From positions 552,001-616,000 of the forward strand of contig NZ_CP136520.1 of NCBI RefSeq assembly GCF_032813545.1: DNA of 64,000 bases. Reading direction: 5' to 3'. Origin of the DNA: Nodosilinea sp. E11 (GTDB lineage: Bacteria; Cyanobacteriota; Cyanobacteriia; Phormidesmidales; Phormidesmidaceae). The position numbers were made by a program, and so were the translations under genes. The notes below the pieces were generated by a model, which saw nothing but the letters and a program-made list of their open reading frames with translations, had not been told where the DNA came from and ran no database searches. Within the stretch, counting starts at the first letter, position 1. Each line of letters starts with the position of its first letter. Below are positions 1 to 8,955 of this stretch, piece by piece.

Positions 1-1220
1 GGAAAAAACGGGCCTTTTTGATTACCGACAAACCGCTGTTTGACCTGGGTATGCTGCACCAAATCACCCAGGTGCTCGACGAAGTGGGCGTAGAGTGGGA
101 TGTGTTTCACGATGTGGAGCCCGACCCCACCCTAACTAATGTGAACCAGGGCCTGGAGCGGCTGCGGCGGTTTGAGCCCGATGTGCTGATTGCCATCGGC
201 GGCGGCTCTCCCATGGATGCCGCCAAGGTGATGTGGCTGATGTACGAACAGCCCCAGATCGAGTTTGAGGGGCTGGCGATGCGGTTTATGGATATCCGCA
301 AGCGGGTCTACGAGCTGCCCGCCCTGGGCCAGAAGGCGCAGCTGATCTGCATTCCCACCACCTCGGGAACGGGCTCGGAGGTCACCCCCTTTGCGGTGGT
401 TACCGACGATCGCGTCGGCATTAAGTACCCCCTGGCGGACTACGCCCTGACGCCCAATGTGGCCATTGTTGACCCAGCCCTGACCCTGCACATGCCCCGC
501 AGCCTCACCGCCTTTGGCGGCATCGACGCCCTCACCCACGCCCTGGAGTCCTACGTGTCGATTATGGCCAGCGACTTTACCGACGGGCTGGCGCTGCAAG
601 CGATCAAGCTGCTGATGGAGTACCTGCCTCGGGCCTACAAAAACGGCGCGGCAGACCCCGAAGCGCGGGAAAAAGTCCACTACGCCGCCACGATCGCTGG
701 GATGGCCTTTGCCAACGCCTTCCTGGGCGTGTGCCACTCCCTAGCCCACAAGCTGGGGTCCACGTTCCACGTGCCCCACGGCCTAGCCAACGCCCTGATG
801 ATCAGTCACGTGATCCGCTACAACGCCACCGATGCGCCCTTTAAGCAGGCGATCTTCCCGCAGTATCGGTTCCCCAATGCCAAGCATCGCTACGCGGAAA
901 TTGCCGACCACCTGGGTCTGGGGGGCATTACCGACGATGAGAAGGTGACGCGGCTGGTGGATGCGATCGAGGATCTAAAGCAGCAGGTGGAGATTCCCCT
1001 CACCATTCGCGAAACCCTGAATGCGTCGGAGCAGGATTTCTACGATCACCTGGAGCTGATGTCTGAGCAGGCTTTTGACGACCAGTGCACCGGGGCCAAC
1101 CCCCGCTACCCGCTGATCCGCGACATGAAGGAGCTGTACACCCTGGCCTACGGCGGCTGCCGGGTCGATGCCACCCTGTACCACCAACCCGACCTGGCCC
1201 CTGAGCTGACGACGGTGTAG
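1..1220 (+). CDS. adhE: Aldehyde-alcohol dehydrogenase AdhE, C-terminal iron-dependent alcohol dehydrogenase part (5' truncated by window)
   Basis: The reading frame is already open at base 3 (K-K-R-A-F-L-I-T-D), so the gene starts before the window; the TTG at 18 is not a real start. What is visible is the iron-containing alcohol dehydrogenase half of the bifunctional enzyme, which reduces acetaldehyde to ethanol with NADH in fermentation. Support: the nucleotide-binding GGGSPMDAAK, the TSGTGSEVTPFAV block, and the metal ligands in GGIDALTHALE (Asp and His four apart), CHSLAHKLG and HVPHGLANA. The short insert around FPQYRFPNAKHRYAEIADHLGL is typical of AdhE rather than stand-alone alcohol dehydrogenases; the aldehyde dehydrogenase half should lie upstream. 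The stop TAG is followed at once by a palindrome. Confidence 0.93.
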   Translation, partial: KKRAFLITDKPLFDLGMLHQITQVLDEVGVEWDVFHDVEPDPTLTNVNQGLERLRRFEPDVLIAIGGGSPMDAAKVMWLMYEQPQIEFEGLAMRFMDIRKRVYELPALGQKAQLICIPTTSGTGSEVTPFAVVTDDRVGIKYPLADYALTPNVAIVDPALTLHMPRSLTAFGGIDALTHALESYVSIMASDFTDGLALQAIKLLMEYLPRAYKNGAADPEAREKVHYAATIAGMAFANAFLGVCHSLAHKLGSTFHVPHGLANALMISHVIRYNATDAPFKQAIFPQYRFPNAKHRYAEIADHLGLGGITDDEKVTRLVDAIEDLKQQVEIPLTIRETLNASEQDFYDHLELMSEQAFDDQCTGANPRYPLIRDMKELYTLAYGGCRVDATLYHQPDLAPELTTV

Positions 1221-1242
1221 CCCCTCTCCCCAGGGAGAGGGG
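1221..1242 (+). terminator. Perfect 10-bp hairpin directly after adhE stop
   Basis: CCCCTCTCCC and GGGAGAGGGG flank a two-base centre (CA). It starts immediately after the TAG of adhE. No T-run follows, so it may be a dispersed palindrome that protects or ends the transcript rather than a classical intrinsic terminator. Confidence 0.5.
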
Positions 1243-1246
1243 AGCT

Positions 1247-1620
1247 GTAGGGTGGGCATTGCCCACCAAGGTCTAAGGCCTACACGCCAAGACCACGCTC
1301 ACCAAGGTTGAGGGCCACACCCCAAGATAAAAGTGGGCATTGCCCACCCTACGTAGCTTGGCAAGGGGGGCAAGCTACGTAGGTAGGGTGGGCATTGCCC
1401 ACCAAGGTCTAAGGACTCTACCTCCAAGACCACGCTGATCGAGGTTAAGGGCTACACCCTAGGGTTAAAGGTGGGCAATGCCCACCCTACGTAGCTACAC
1501 CCTAAGGTAAAGGTGGGCATTGCTACGCAGTCAAAGCCTACGAGCCAAGACCACGCTGACCAAGGTTGAGGGCCATACTCCAAGGTAAAGGTGGGCATTG
1601 CCCACCCTACGTAGCCATCG
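1247..1620. repeat. Nested repeat array built on the palindrome GGTGGGCATTGCCCACC
   Basis: This is the whole adhE-to-1678 spacer. The palindrome GGTGGGCAwTGCCCACC, full or nearly so, occurs at about 1247-1267, 1333-1347, 1383-1403, 1470-1490 and 1590-1610, with a broken copy at 1512-1523. Between them a unit of about 45 bases beginning CCAAGACCACGCT recurs three times (starts at 1287, 1424 and 1545) with small differences. A separate 10-bp hairpin, ACGTAGCTTG with CAAGCTACGT, sits at 1351-1380. No open frame with coding character is seen. The pattern suggests duplication of a palindrome plus its flank. Confidence 0.85.
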
Positions 1621-1677
1621 ATCTAAAATTGCCAATCGAAGATTAGTAGACCGTGTCTGCCCCATGAGGACTTAACC

Positions 1678-4386
1678 ATGCTGACCTGCCCCGATCCGGT
1701 GATGGATCTTTGGAAGACTGGGATTCATCCCCTCGATCCGATCTTTGCCCCCCGGTCTGTAGCGGTGGTCGGCGCGACTGAGCGCCCTGGCAGCGTGGGT
1801 CGTACAGTGCTGTGGAACTTAATCAGCCATCCCTTTGGCGGCACGGTCTACCCGATCAACCCCAAACGGCACAATGTGTTGGGTATTCAGGCATACGATC
1901 GCATCGCCTCTCTCCCCGAAGTGCCCGATCTGGCAATTATTGCTATCCCTGCCCCTGGGGTGCCTGCGGTAGTGCAGGAATGTGTCAATAGGGGAGTGAA
2001 GGGGGCAATTATTCTCTCGGCAGGGTTTAAGGAAATTGGCCCAGCGGGAATTGAGCTAGAGCGACAGATTCAGGCGATCGCCCAGGGACGCCTGCGGCTG
2101 ATTGGCCCCAACTGCTTGGGCATTCAAAATCCGCTCACCGGGCTAAATGCCACCTTCGCCAGTCAAATGGCCGGGCGGGGCAATGTGGGCTTTATTAGCC
2201 AGAGTGGGGCCTTGTGCACCTCCATTCTCGACTGGAGCCTGCGGGAGAATGTGGGCTTTAGCGCCTTTATCTCCCTGGGCTCGATGCTCGATGTGGGCTG
2301 GGGCGATCTGATCGACTACCTGGGCGACGACCCCCACACCCACAGCATTGTGATCTACATGGAGTCGATTGGCGATGCGCGGGCGTTTCTGTCGGCGGCG
2401 CGGGAGGTGGCCCTGAGCAAGCCGATCATTGTGATCAAGGCGGGGCGCACCCAGGCGGCGGCCCAGGCGGCGGCCTCCCACACCGGGTCTTTGACCGGCA
2501 GTGACGCCGTGCTGGATGCGGCCTTTCGCCGCTGCGGCGTGCTGCGGGTTGATCGCATCGAAGAACTGTTTGATGCCGCCGAGGTGCTGGCCAAGCAGCC
2601 TCGCCCGCGTGGGCCGCGCCTGAGCATGATCACCAATGCCGGTGGCCCCGGCGTGCTGGCTACCGATGCCCTCATTCAGGCCGGGGGTACCTTGGCAGAT
2701 CTGTCGGCTTCCAGTCTAGAGAGCCTAAACCAGACCCTACCCAGCCACTGGAGCCACAGCAACCCCATCGATATTCTGGGCGATGCCGAGCCCGATCGCT
2801 TTGCCCAGGCGCTCAAGGCCACCCTCGCCGATCCAGAAAGTGACGGCTGCCTGGTGGTGCTGACCCCCCAGTCGATGACTGACCCCACCCAGACCGCCCA
2901 AGCGGTGGTCGATACCTGGCAAACCAGCGGCTCGACCCGGCCTCTGCTGGCTAGTTGGATGGGCGGGCGGGAAGTCGACGATGGCGAGGCCATCTTAAAC
3001 CAGGCGGGTGTTCCCACCTATCGCTACCCTGACCAGGCGGCGCGGCTGTTTGGGCTGCTGTGGCGGCACAGCTATGCCCTGAAGGGTCTCTACGAAACGC
3101 CGGCCCTCACCCACAACCACGGCATCGATCGCGCCACTGTCGCCACCCTTCTGCATAAGGCTAAAGCGGCTGGGCAGACAATGCTTGCCGAGGCCGACTC
3201 GAAGGCGCTGCTGGCGGCCTACGGCATACCGGTAGTGCCCACCCAGATTGCGACGACGGGGACGGCGGCGATCGCCGCTGCCGACAGCCTGGGTTACCCC
3301 GTGGTGCTCAAACTCTACAGCCACACCCTCACCCACAAAACCGATGTCGGCGGCGTGCAGCTCAACCTCGACAGCAGCCATGCCGTGGCCCGCGCCTTCG
3401 ATCGCATTGCCACTAGCGTCACCGAAAAGGCCGGTGCCGAGCATTTCCAGGGGGTCACCGTGCAGCCGATGATCCGCGTCGATGGCTACGAGCTGATTTT
3501 GGGCAGCAGCCAAGACCCGCAGTTTGGCCCGGTGCTGCTGTTTGGCAGCGGTGGCCAGCTCGTGGAGGTGTTTCAAGACAGCGCGATCGCCCTGCCCCCC
3601 CTCAACAGCACCCTGGCCCGTCGCCTGATGGAGCAAACCCTGATCTACAAAGCTCTCCAGGGGGTGCGAGGCCGAGCGGCGGTCGATCTAGATGCCCTAG
3701 AGCAAATTTTGGTGCGCTTTAGCCAGCTAGTGGCCGAGCAGCCCGACATTGAGGCGATCGACATTAACCCACTACTGGCCTCACCCAATGGTCTGCTGGC
3801 GCTGGATGCGCGGGTGATTTTGCGATCGCCCAACTCACCTTCTATTCCCCTCGCCATTCGCCCCTACCCCACCCAATACATCTGGCCCTGGCGCGACGGC
3901 ATCACCATTCGCCCCATTCGCCCCGAAGATGAACCGCTCATCATCGACTTTCACCACGGTGTATCTGACCACAGCGCCTACCTGCGCTACTTCCACGCGA
4001 TGAAATACAGCACCCGAGTGGCCCACGATCGCCTTACCCGCATCTGCTTTAACGACTACGATCGCGAAATTGCCCTGGTGGCCGAAGTGGTCAACCCCGA
4101 GCCCAAAATTCTAGCGGTGGCCCGTCTCACCCAAAAGCACGGCCTGCCCGAGGCCGAGTTTGCCATGCTCGTCGCCGACCCCCACCAGCGTCAGGGCATT
4201 GGCACCGCACTGCTCAGCCGCTTAGTCGATGTCGCCCGCGCTGAGCAACTGCACCGCATCACAGGCGAGATTTTGGCCGAGAATGACGGCATGCAGCACC
4301 TCTGTAGGCGCATTGGGTTTCAGCTTAAGCCCACGGCAGAACCCGGCATCATATCGGCCACCCTCGAACTCCCAGTAGAGAGATAA
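1678..4386 (+). CDS. Acyl-CoA synthetase (NDP-forming)-like protein with C-terminal GNAT acetyltransferase (Pat/PatZ type)
   Basis: Of 902 residues, about 20-150 form a CoA-binding Rossmann domain ([18 protein letters not shown]), 160-460 the succinyl-CoA-ligase-like flavodoxin-fold domains, 490-720 an ATP-grasp domain, and 740-900 a GNAT domain with the acetyl-CoA loop [14 protein letters not shown]. This architecture is that of protein lysine acetyltransferases Pat/YfiQ, which acetylate and silence acetyl-CoA synthetase and other enzymes. In characterised Pat proteins the synthetase half is considered inactive; here a His (residue 268, in [12 protein letters not shown]) sits where ADP-forming synthetases carry the phospho-His, so residual activity cannot be excluded. 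Start ATG is supported by GAGGA about 8 bases upstream. It lies after adhE, another acetyl-CoA enzyme, but behind a long repeat spacer, so probably a separate transcript. Confidence 0.88.
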   Translation: MLTCPDPVMDLWKTGIHPLDPIFAPRSVAVVGATERPGSVGRTVLWNLISHPFGGTVYPINPKRHNVLGIQAYDRIASLPEVPDLAIIAIPAPGVPAVVQECVNRGVKGAIILSAGFKEIGPAGIELERQIQAIAQGRLRLIGPNCLGIQNPLTGLNATFASQMAGRGNVGFISQSGALCTSILDWSLRENVGFSAFISLGSMLDVGWGDLIDYLGDDPHTHSIVIYMESIGDARAFLSAAREVALSKPIIVIKAGRTQAAAQAAASHTGSLTGSDAVLDAAFRRCGVLRVDRIEELFDAAEVLAKQPRPRGPRLSMITNAGGPGVLATDALIQAGGTLADLSASSLESLNQTLPSHWSHSNPIDILGDAEPDRFAQALKATLADPESDGCLVVLTPQSMTDPTQTAQAVVDTWQTSGSTRPLLASWMGGREVDDGEAILNQAGVPTYRYPDQAARLFGLLWRHSYALKGLYETPALTHNHGIDRATVATLLHKAKAAGQTMLAEADSKALLAAYGIPVVPTQIATTGTAAIAAADSLGYPVVLKLYSHTLTHKTDVGGVQLNLDSSHAVARAFDRIATSVTEKAGAEHFQGVTVQPMIRVDGYELILGSSQDPQFGPVLLFGSGGQLVEVFQDSAIALPPLNSTLARRLMEQTLIYKALQGVRGRAAVDLDALEQILVRFSQLVAEQPDIEAIDINPLLASPNGLLALDARVILRSPNSPSIPLAIRPYPTQYIWPWRDGITIRPIRPEDEPLIIDFHHGVSDHSAYLRYFHAMKYSTRVAHDRLTRICFNDYDREIALVAEVVNPEPKILAVARLTQKHGLPEAEFAMLVADPHQRQGIGTALLSRLVDVARAEQLHRITGEILAENDGMQHLCRRIGFQLKPTAEPGIISATLELPVER

Positions 4387-4489
4387 GGTCATTCCCGTTT
4401 TCACGGGATCTAGGCGAAGCAACCTACTCCCGACTTGATTCTCACCTCTGTGGGAATGATACCGACTCCTGAATGAATCCCCCCGATTT

Positions 4490-4517
4490 GTAGGGGTGTA
4501 GCATGCTACGCCCCTAC
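4490..4517. repeat. Palindromic repeat GTAGGGG-GTAGC-AT-GCTAC-CCCCTAC
   Basis: A nearly perfect 28-base inverted repeat with single unpaired T and G bulges. The outer arms GTAGGGG/CCCCTAC and inner GTAGC/GCTAC match a palindrome type that is frequent in cyanobacterial spacers. Confidence 0.7.
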
Positions 4518-4800
4518 GGGGTTCCTGATGATGAGCCGGGGTTTCCCAACTCGGATTGGGTATGACAGTCTTCAGCGCCTGTTCTCGTGAATAGTTCGAG
4601 CTAACGCAATAGACGTTTGCAATATGTCAGCAGAAAGATGCTTTTCTGCTGACCTTCCGGTAAAAAATAAGCTATAGCTTTGGCCTGGCTAGGAGCCTGC
4701 GGCAGACCTAGCCTCTTTGCTGTGGCATTCAGGGGTTAAGTTCGGGTGTCATACCAAATCCGAGGTCCAAACCCCCCGGATCAAAACCGGTATCCCGCAG

Positions 4801-4820
4801 GGGCAAACGGTTGTTTGCCC
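4801..4820. repeat. GGGCAAAC palindrome family, copy 1
   Basis: GGGCAAAC and GTTTGCCC flank GGTT. The same arms recur at 9771-9790, 16670-16688 and 52012-52034, defining a dispersed family. Confidence 0.75.
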
Positions 4821-4854
4821 TTCACCAACTGGGGGCAAACTCTCCCGTACCTGA

Positions 4855-5706
4855 ATGCGCCAACCTCTCAAAAAACCCCTAAACAAACCTATGAACTCCT
4901 CCGGATTGTCTCGACAGCAGCCCAAAAAGTGGATCGAGCGGTTGGCTCGCTTTGGCTATGCAGCAAAAGGGATTGTCTACATGCTAGTGGGTATTTTAGC
5001 CTTCCAAGCCGCTATTAATTGGGGCGGTAGAGCCACCAGCACCGAGGGCGCTTTTCTCACTATTGCCACCCAACCGTTTGGCAAAATTTTGCTCTTATTA
5101 ATTGTGGCGGGGTTAGCCAGTTATGTGATTTGGCAACTGGTACAGGCGGCTTTCGACCCAGAGCATGACGATAGCGGATTTAGCACCATTAGCCGTCGCA
5201 TAGCCTACGCTACCGGCGGTTTTGTCTATGGCAGCCTAGCCCTATTTGCCCTCCGAGTCGTGTTCAATCAGCCGACTAACGGCAGCGACTCTAGTGGGCA
5301 GCAAGCGGCTACTCTGCTATCGCAACCCTTTGGTCAGTGGCTGGTGGGGGCCATGGGAGCGTCCTTCGTGGCCTACGGTTTTTTCTATTTTTACAGGGCC
5401 TATTCTACTGATTTTCGGCGTCACCTCAAGTTGTTTGAAATGAGCGCCAAAGAAGAAATGTGGTCGACTCGGATTGGCCGCTTTGGGCTGACCGCTAAAG
5501 GTGTGGTGTCGGTGATTATTGGGTACTTCTTTATTCAGGCTGCCCTGGCTGCTGACCCTAGCCAGGCCAAAAATACTGAAGGAGCGCTGCAAACCATCCA
5601 GCAGCAGCCCTATGGGGGGTGGTTGATGGGGTTAGTCGCCCTAGGCTTAGTCGCCTACGGCATCCATATGGGATTCCAGGCTCGCTACCGGCGCATATCG
5701 CCCTAA
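4855..5706 (+). CDS. DUF1206 multi-pass membrane protein
   Basis: The 283 residues contain three copies of the DUF1206 module, each a pair of membrane helices introduced by a basic, glycine-bearing segment: WIERLARFGYAAKGIVYMLVG (near 27), RRIAYATGGFVYGSLALFAL (near 108) and TRIGRFGLTAKGVVSVIIGY (near 203). Between paired helices a TEGA...QPFG motif repeats, matching the internal symmetry of the family. Function is unknown; related proteins are found in cyanobacteria and actinobacteria as small inner-membrane proteins. The first ATG is used; an alternative ATG 36 bases further in (MNSSGLS) would also leave all helices intact. A strong stem-loop follows the gene. Confidence 0.85.
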   Translation: MRQPLKKPLNKPMNSSGLSRQQPKKWIERLARFGYAAKGIVYMLVGILAFQAAINWGGRATSTEGAFLTIATQPFGKILLLLIVAGLASYVIWQLVQAAFDPEHDDSGFSTISRRIAYATGGFVYGSLALFALRVVFNQPTNGSDSSGQQAATLLSQPFGQWLVGAMGASFVAYGFFYFYRAYSTDFRRHLKLFEMSAKEEMWSTRIGRFGLTAKGVVSVIIGYFFIQAALAADPSQAKNTEGALQTIQQQPYGGWLMGLVALGLVAYGIHMGFQARYRRISP

Positions 5707-5737
5707 ATTCTCTAGTTCTAGTTCAAGAGCTGGCCCA

Positions 5738-5773
5738 CTGAAGCCGGGGGAACGATGGTTCCCCCGGCTTCAG
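5738..5773 (+). terminator. 16-bp perfect stem-loop after the DUF1206 gene
   Basis: CTGAAGCCGGGGGAAC and its exact complement flank the tetraloop GATG. It stands 32 bases after the stop codon. The following bases are CCTTATT, a weak T-tract, so terminator function is likely but not certain. Confidence 0.65.
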
Positions 5774-6155
5774 CCTTATTGGGTAGGTGAGAACAGTCTG
5801 GGTAGCCCCGTGCGATCGCGATGGTTACTAGGGCCTAGACCACGGCTAAAATTACACCACTCCCCTAGGATGGGCTAGCCCCGCCTCTGAATCAGGCGCT
5901 GCCTTGAACCAGATAACCCCACAAGCCCAGAATAGGCGATAGTTTGGTCATAATTGCACTACCAAGTCTTATTTAATGCTTTGAATAATTCATTCGGAGT
6001 GGTTTATTCTTTGATTTTTATAAGCAATTTATATCAACTCAGAAAATAATTTTATGGGTGAAATCATTGGTAAAAACAAGATGTATCTCGGTTTACAGTC
6101 TCTAGCTGAGCTTGGTGGAATAAATGGGCTTCAGATGAGTTGATGCAGGAAAAAT
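5774..6155. promoter_or_regulatory. AT-rich upstream region of the ABC importer gene
   Basis: No gene is seen. The 3' two thirds (about 5940-6140) are clearly richer in A and T than the surrounding DNA, as expected for a regulated promoter. It contains a TATA...TATA dyad at 6019-6036 that resembles a site in the LysR/flavoprotein spacer. Confidence 0.5.
6019..6036. promoter_or_regulatory. Candidate operator TATAAGCAATTTATATCA
   Basis: This AT-rich dyad lies about 120 bases before the substrate-binding protein gene. A related sequence with the same AAGCA core and ATATCA end occurs at 12061-12082 in the spacer of the divergent LysR-type regulator. Sharing a motif between regulator and target promoters fits a LysR operator, but AT-rich sequences match easily by chance. 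Confidence 0.25.
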
Positions 6156-7673
6156 ATGCGCTACTTACTAGGTTGGTCTCGGAAAAAGTTTGCGTCAGGC
6201 CTATTAATAACCTCTGTCATTTTCATGGGGGCTTGTTCGTCAGGAGAGGTGAGTTCCAACGGTGAGTCTACAGCTTCGGGAAGTAATTCTGGCAAGGTGA
6301 TTCGCATTGCGATCGGCACCCAAGATCAGGTAATCAATACAGCCGTTGGTGGAGCAACAGTGCGCGAGTTAGAACTGTTGGAAAAGCATTTGCCTACCGA
6401 TGGCAAGTATGAAGGGGTGAAGTATGACATTCAGTGGTCGAGCTATACCTCTGGCCCGCCCATCACCAATAAAATGCTGGCCAATCAGCTCGATATTGGC
6501 CTGATGGGTGATTTTCCAGCCGTGATCAATCTGATCAAATTTCAGCAAGAAGCCAAGGATGCCAACTCAGTTTTTATTGGCACTCTAGCCTATAGCCCAA
6601 CGGGTGCGGGCAATGCCGTTGTTGTGCCCAAAGATAGCACAGCTACCTCCCTAGCCGACCTAAAAGGTGGCACCATCTCGGTGCCTTTTGGCTCTGCCGC
6701 CCACGGCATGGTGCTCAATGCTCTCACCGCCGCTGGCCTCGATCCAGAAACCGATGTAGAGCTGATTAGCCAGGCTCCCGAGGTGGGGGGAGCGAGCTTG
6801 CGCACCGGGCAAATTGATGCCCATGCCGATTTTGTCCCCTTTGGTGAACTGTTCCCTTTTCGCGGCTTTGCTAAGAAAATTTTTGATGGTGCTCAAACCG
6901 GTGTGCCGACACTCCACGGCATTACGGTACGCTCTGATTTCGCGGAAGAACATCCAGAAATTGTTGTGGCCTATTTGAAGGCGGTGCTAGAAGCTAATCA
7001 AATGTTTAGGGAAGATCCCGAGGGAATTTCTACTCAAATCGAAGGGTGGTCTGGGGTCGATAAAGAAGTGGTGTATATGTTTTTAGGCCCCTCTGGCCTA
7101 CAGCCCCTCGACCCCACCATTGGAGATGTGCAAATTAGCGCGTTGAAAAACAGCATTGCCACTCTAACCAGCCTAGGCCGCCTTGAAAACCCCGTTGACC
7201 CTGAAGAGGTGACTAACTGGATTGATGAGAGCTACTTGCTCCAGGCGATGGAGGAAATGGGTTTAGCTTACGATGAGGTGATCGCCACCGCCGAGGCCTA
7301 CCAAATTACCGGTGAAGATGCCCTCACCGGAGAAGCTATTACTGACCCTAAACGGGCTGCTCAGTTTTGGGCTCAAGGAGAAGAGACGGTCAGAAGCTTT
7401 GCCTCTATTGCCAATATGGTCAAAGCCCTAGTTGAACTTCAGGCCGAGGGGCAGGCGGCTAACGTGATGTTTGTCCACGACTACAACAACGGCTGGAAAC
7501 TGTTTGCTGAAAATTCCTACTTTGTCAGCAATGGCGATGAGGTCGCCGCCTTTCTCGTCGAGGCGGATGCTCAAGCCTATGCCGCCTCGACCGGGGGGCA
7601 AATGACGGCCTTTAGAGGCCTACAGGATCTCTATGCAGCGCGCCAGCCAATGCTGGTTGGGGCTCAGCGCTAG
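6156..7673 (+). CDS. ABC importer substrate-binding lipoprotein (SsuA/TauA/NrtA class) with NosL-like C-terminal domain
   Basis: A lipobox (FMGAC, Cys27) shows a membrane-anchored periplasmic lipoprotein. Residues about 48-340 form a type 2 periplasmic binding fold of the nitrate/sulfonate/taurine class: IRIAIGTQ, LDIGLMGDFPAV, VPFGSAAHGMV (near 176), LHGITVR. Residues about 430-495 (VMFVHDYNNG, SYFVSNG, EVAAFLVEADAQAYAASTGGQM) resemble the C-terminal half of NosL, a copper chaperone family; the NosL metal-binding Cys region is not seen, so metal binding is open. At 505 residues it is well over the usual 320-350. Permease and ATPase follow on the same strand. The binding domain is duplicated in the LysR protein encoded at 9880-11934. 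Substrate is unknown; a sulfonate or other organosulfur compound is the best guess from context. Confidence 0.85.
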   Translation: MRYLLGWSRKKFASGLLITSVIFMGACSSGEVSSNGESTASGSNSGKVIRIAIGTQDQVINTAVGGATVRELELLEKHLPTDGKYEGVKYDIQWSSYTSGPPITNKMLANQLDIGLMGDFPAVINLIKFQQEAKDANSVFIGTLAYSPTGAGNAVVVPKDSTATSLADLKGGTISVPFGSAAHGMVLNALTAAGLDPETDVELISQAPEVGGASLRTGQIDAHADFVPFGELFPFRGFAKKIFDGAQTGVPTLHGITVRSDFAEEHPEIVVAYLKAVLEANQMFREDPEGISTQIEGWSGVDKEVVYMFLGPSGLQPLDPTIGDVQISALKNSIATLTSLGRLENPVDPEEVTNWIDESYLLQAMEEMGLAYDEVIATAEAYQITGEDALTGEAITDPKRAAQFWAQGEETVRSFASIANMVKALVELQAEGQAANVMFVHDYNNGWKLFAENSYFVSNGDEVAAFLVEADAQAYAASTGGQMTAFRGLQDLYAARQPMLVGAQR

Positions 7674-7927
7674 GGGCTTTGGCCCACCTTCGCCACGGCA
7701 GGATAACGGCCTTAGGCGACTTCTGGAAAACTTTCTTCCTGATGGTGGGCAGTGCCCCCCCTAGGGTGGCTTCTGAAATAACTACAGCAGGGCGAGTCAT
7801 AGCACGCGCTGACAGACCGCTGCACCTAGGGGCACGCAGTGCAGGTCATAGGGAACAGAATCGTGAGATCGGCTTGCCCTACTGTGGCTTTCAGCTAATA
7901 CGCATTGATGTGATTGAGAGGCAAACC

Positions 7928-8782
7928 ATGGCGGTTTCGGTTTCACGGGTAGGGTATCCACGCTGGCTAGGGCAAATGGGTGAGGGTTTAAACGCCATCT
8001 TTTTGTCTAACCGTTCGGCCCGGCGGCTGCTGTCTCTGGTGCTATTTTTTGGCATTTGGCAGTTGCTTTGTGTGATCAATTTCAAGTTTTTTGTTGACTT
8101 TCAGTTTGTGCCATCACCGTTAGAAGTTTTGAAAGCCACGTTAGCCTTCTTTACTTCTAGCCCCTGGGTACATTTTCGCTCTAGCATCATGCGGGTGTTA
8201 GTTGGCTTTGCCTTGGCTTCGACCTCAGGTGTGCTGCTGGGGGTGTTGATTGGTTGGTTTGCGGCGATCGAAGATTTGCTGCTGCCGCCCCTAGAATTGT
8301 TGCGCCCGATTCCGGCGGTGGCTTGGATTCCGCTAGCGATTTTGATGTTTCCCAATGCCGAGAGTGGCATGGTATTTCTGACGTTTGTAGGGGCCTTTTT
8401 TCCCATTTTGATTAGCACGATCAATGGGGTTGAGAGCACCCTCAGCGATACAGTGCTGATGCGAGTGGGGCAGTGTTTAGGCGCTAAACCCTGGCACATG
8501 TTTAAAGATATTGTGGTGCCGGGGTCGCTGCCCAGCATTGCCAGCGGGCTGACCATCGGCATGGGCAATGCCTGGTTTTGTCTGGTAACGGCGGAAATTT
8601 TAGCGGGTCGCTACGGCATTGGCTATATCACCTGGGAGTCCTACGTCACCTCTAACTATCCGCCGATTGTAATGGGGATGCTGCTGATGGGGATGCTGGG
8701 GGCGTTTAGCTCCTGGGCCGTGAGCCAAGGCATGGGGGCGCTGATGCCCTGGCGGGTGGTGAAGAAGCAGGGCACCGTCTAA
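7928..8782 (+). CDS. ABC importer permease (SsuC/TauC/NrtB class)
   Basis: This is the inner-membrane subunit that pairs with the lipoprotein upstream and the ATPase downstream. The 284-residue product has about six membrane helices and the BPD permease coupling motif region (LGAKPWHMFKDIVVPGSLPSIASGL, near 190-215), which contacts the ATPase. The frame is open from 7679, but the start is placed at ATG 7928 because GAGAGG precedes it by about 7 bases and the upstream residues do not look like a permease N-terminus. The 254 bases before it hold a degenerate GGTGGGCA-type palindrome (7744-7760). Confidence 0.9.
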   Translation: MAVSVSRVGYPRWLGQMGEGLNAIFLSNRSARRLLSLVLFFGIWQLLCVINFKFFVDFQFVPSPLEVLKATLAFFTSSPWVHFRSSIMRVLVGFALASTSGVLLGVLIGWFAAIEDLLLPPLELLRPIPAVAWIPLAILMFPNAESGMVFLTFVGAFFPILISTINGVESTLSDTVLMRVGQCLGAKPWHMFKDIVVPGSLPSIASGLTIGMGNAWFCLVTAEILAGRYGIGYITWESYVTSNYPPIVMGMLLMGMLGAFSSWAVSQGMGALMPWRVVKKQGTV

Positions 8783-8820
8783 AGAAGACTCAGGGTTTTA
8801 GGGGTTAGGTTTGACAGCCT

Positions 8821-8842
8821 GTAGGGTGGGCAATGCCCACCA
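8821..8842. repeat. GGTGGGCAATGCCCACC palindrome
   Basis: A full copy of the palindrome that dominates 1247-1620, here alone between permease and ATPase genes. It begins with the same GTAGG lead-in. Confidence 0.8.
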
Positions 8843-8955
8843 TCTTTCCTCCGCTGCTGAAGAGGAGATTGCCCACCACGTTATGCAGCCATAACCCTCA
8901 AATTGCGATTGGCAAAGACTTTTTTGATGCTACTCAAAAGGACGACTAAGACGTA

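Larger units (their letters stand above)
4387..4854. other. Intergenic spacer with four unrelated palindromes
   Basis: No gene is seen in these 468 bases; open frames here lack coding character. Four stem-loops stand in series: ATTCCCG/CGGGAT type at 4388-4410, a 28-base palindrome GTAGGGG...CCCCTAC at 4490-4517, GGCTAGG/CCTAGCC at 4687-4713, and GGGCAAAC/GTTTGCCC at 4801-4820. The first, second and fourth belong to dispersed families seen elsewhere in this window or common in cyanobacteria. Confidence 0.7.

Noticed and set aside
132..737. 201-residue open frame antisense to adhE
   Set aside because: It lies opposite a clear AdhE coding frame, has low-complexity His/Gly/Gln composition typical of antisense frames in GC-rich genes, and no ribosome binding site.
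4746..5018. Plus-strand open frame of 90 residues
   Set aside because: It overlaps the N-terminus of the DUF1206 protein in another frame and its first half is a palindrome-bearing spacer.
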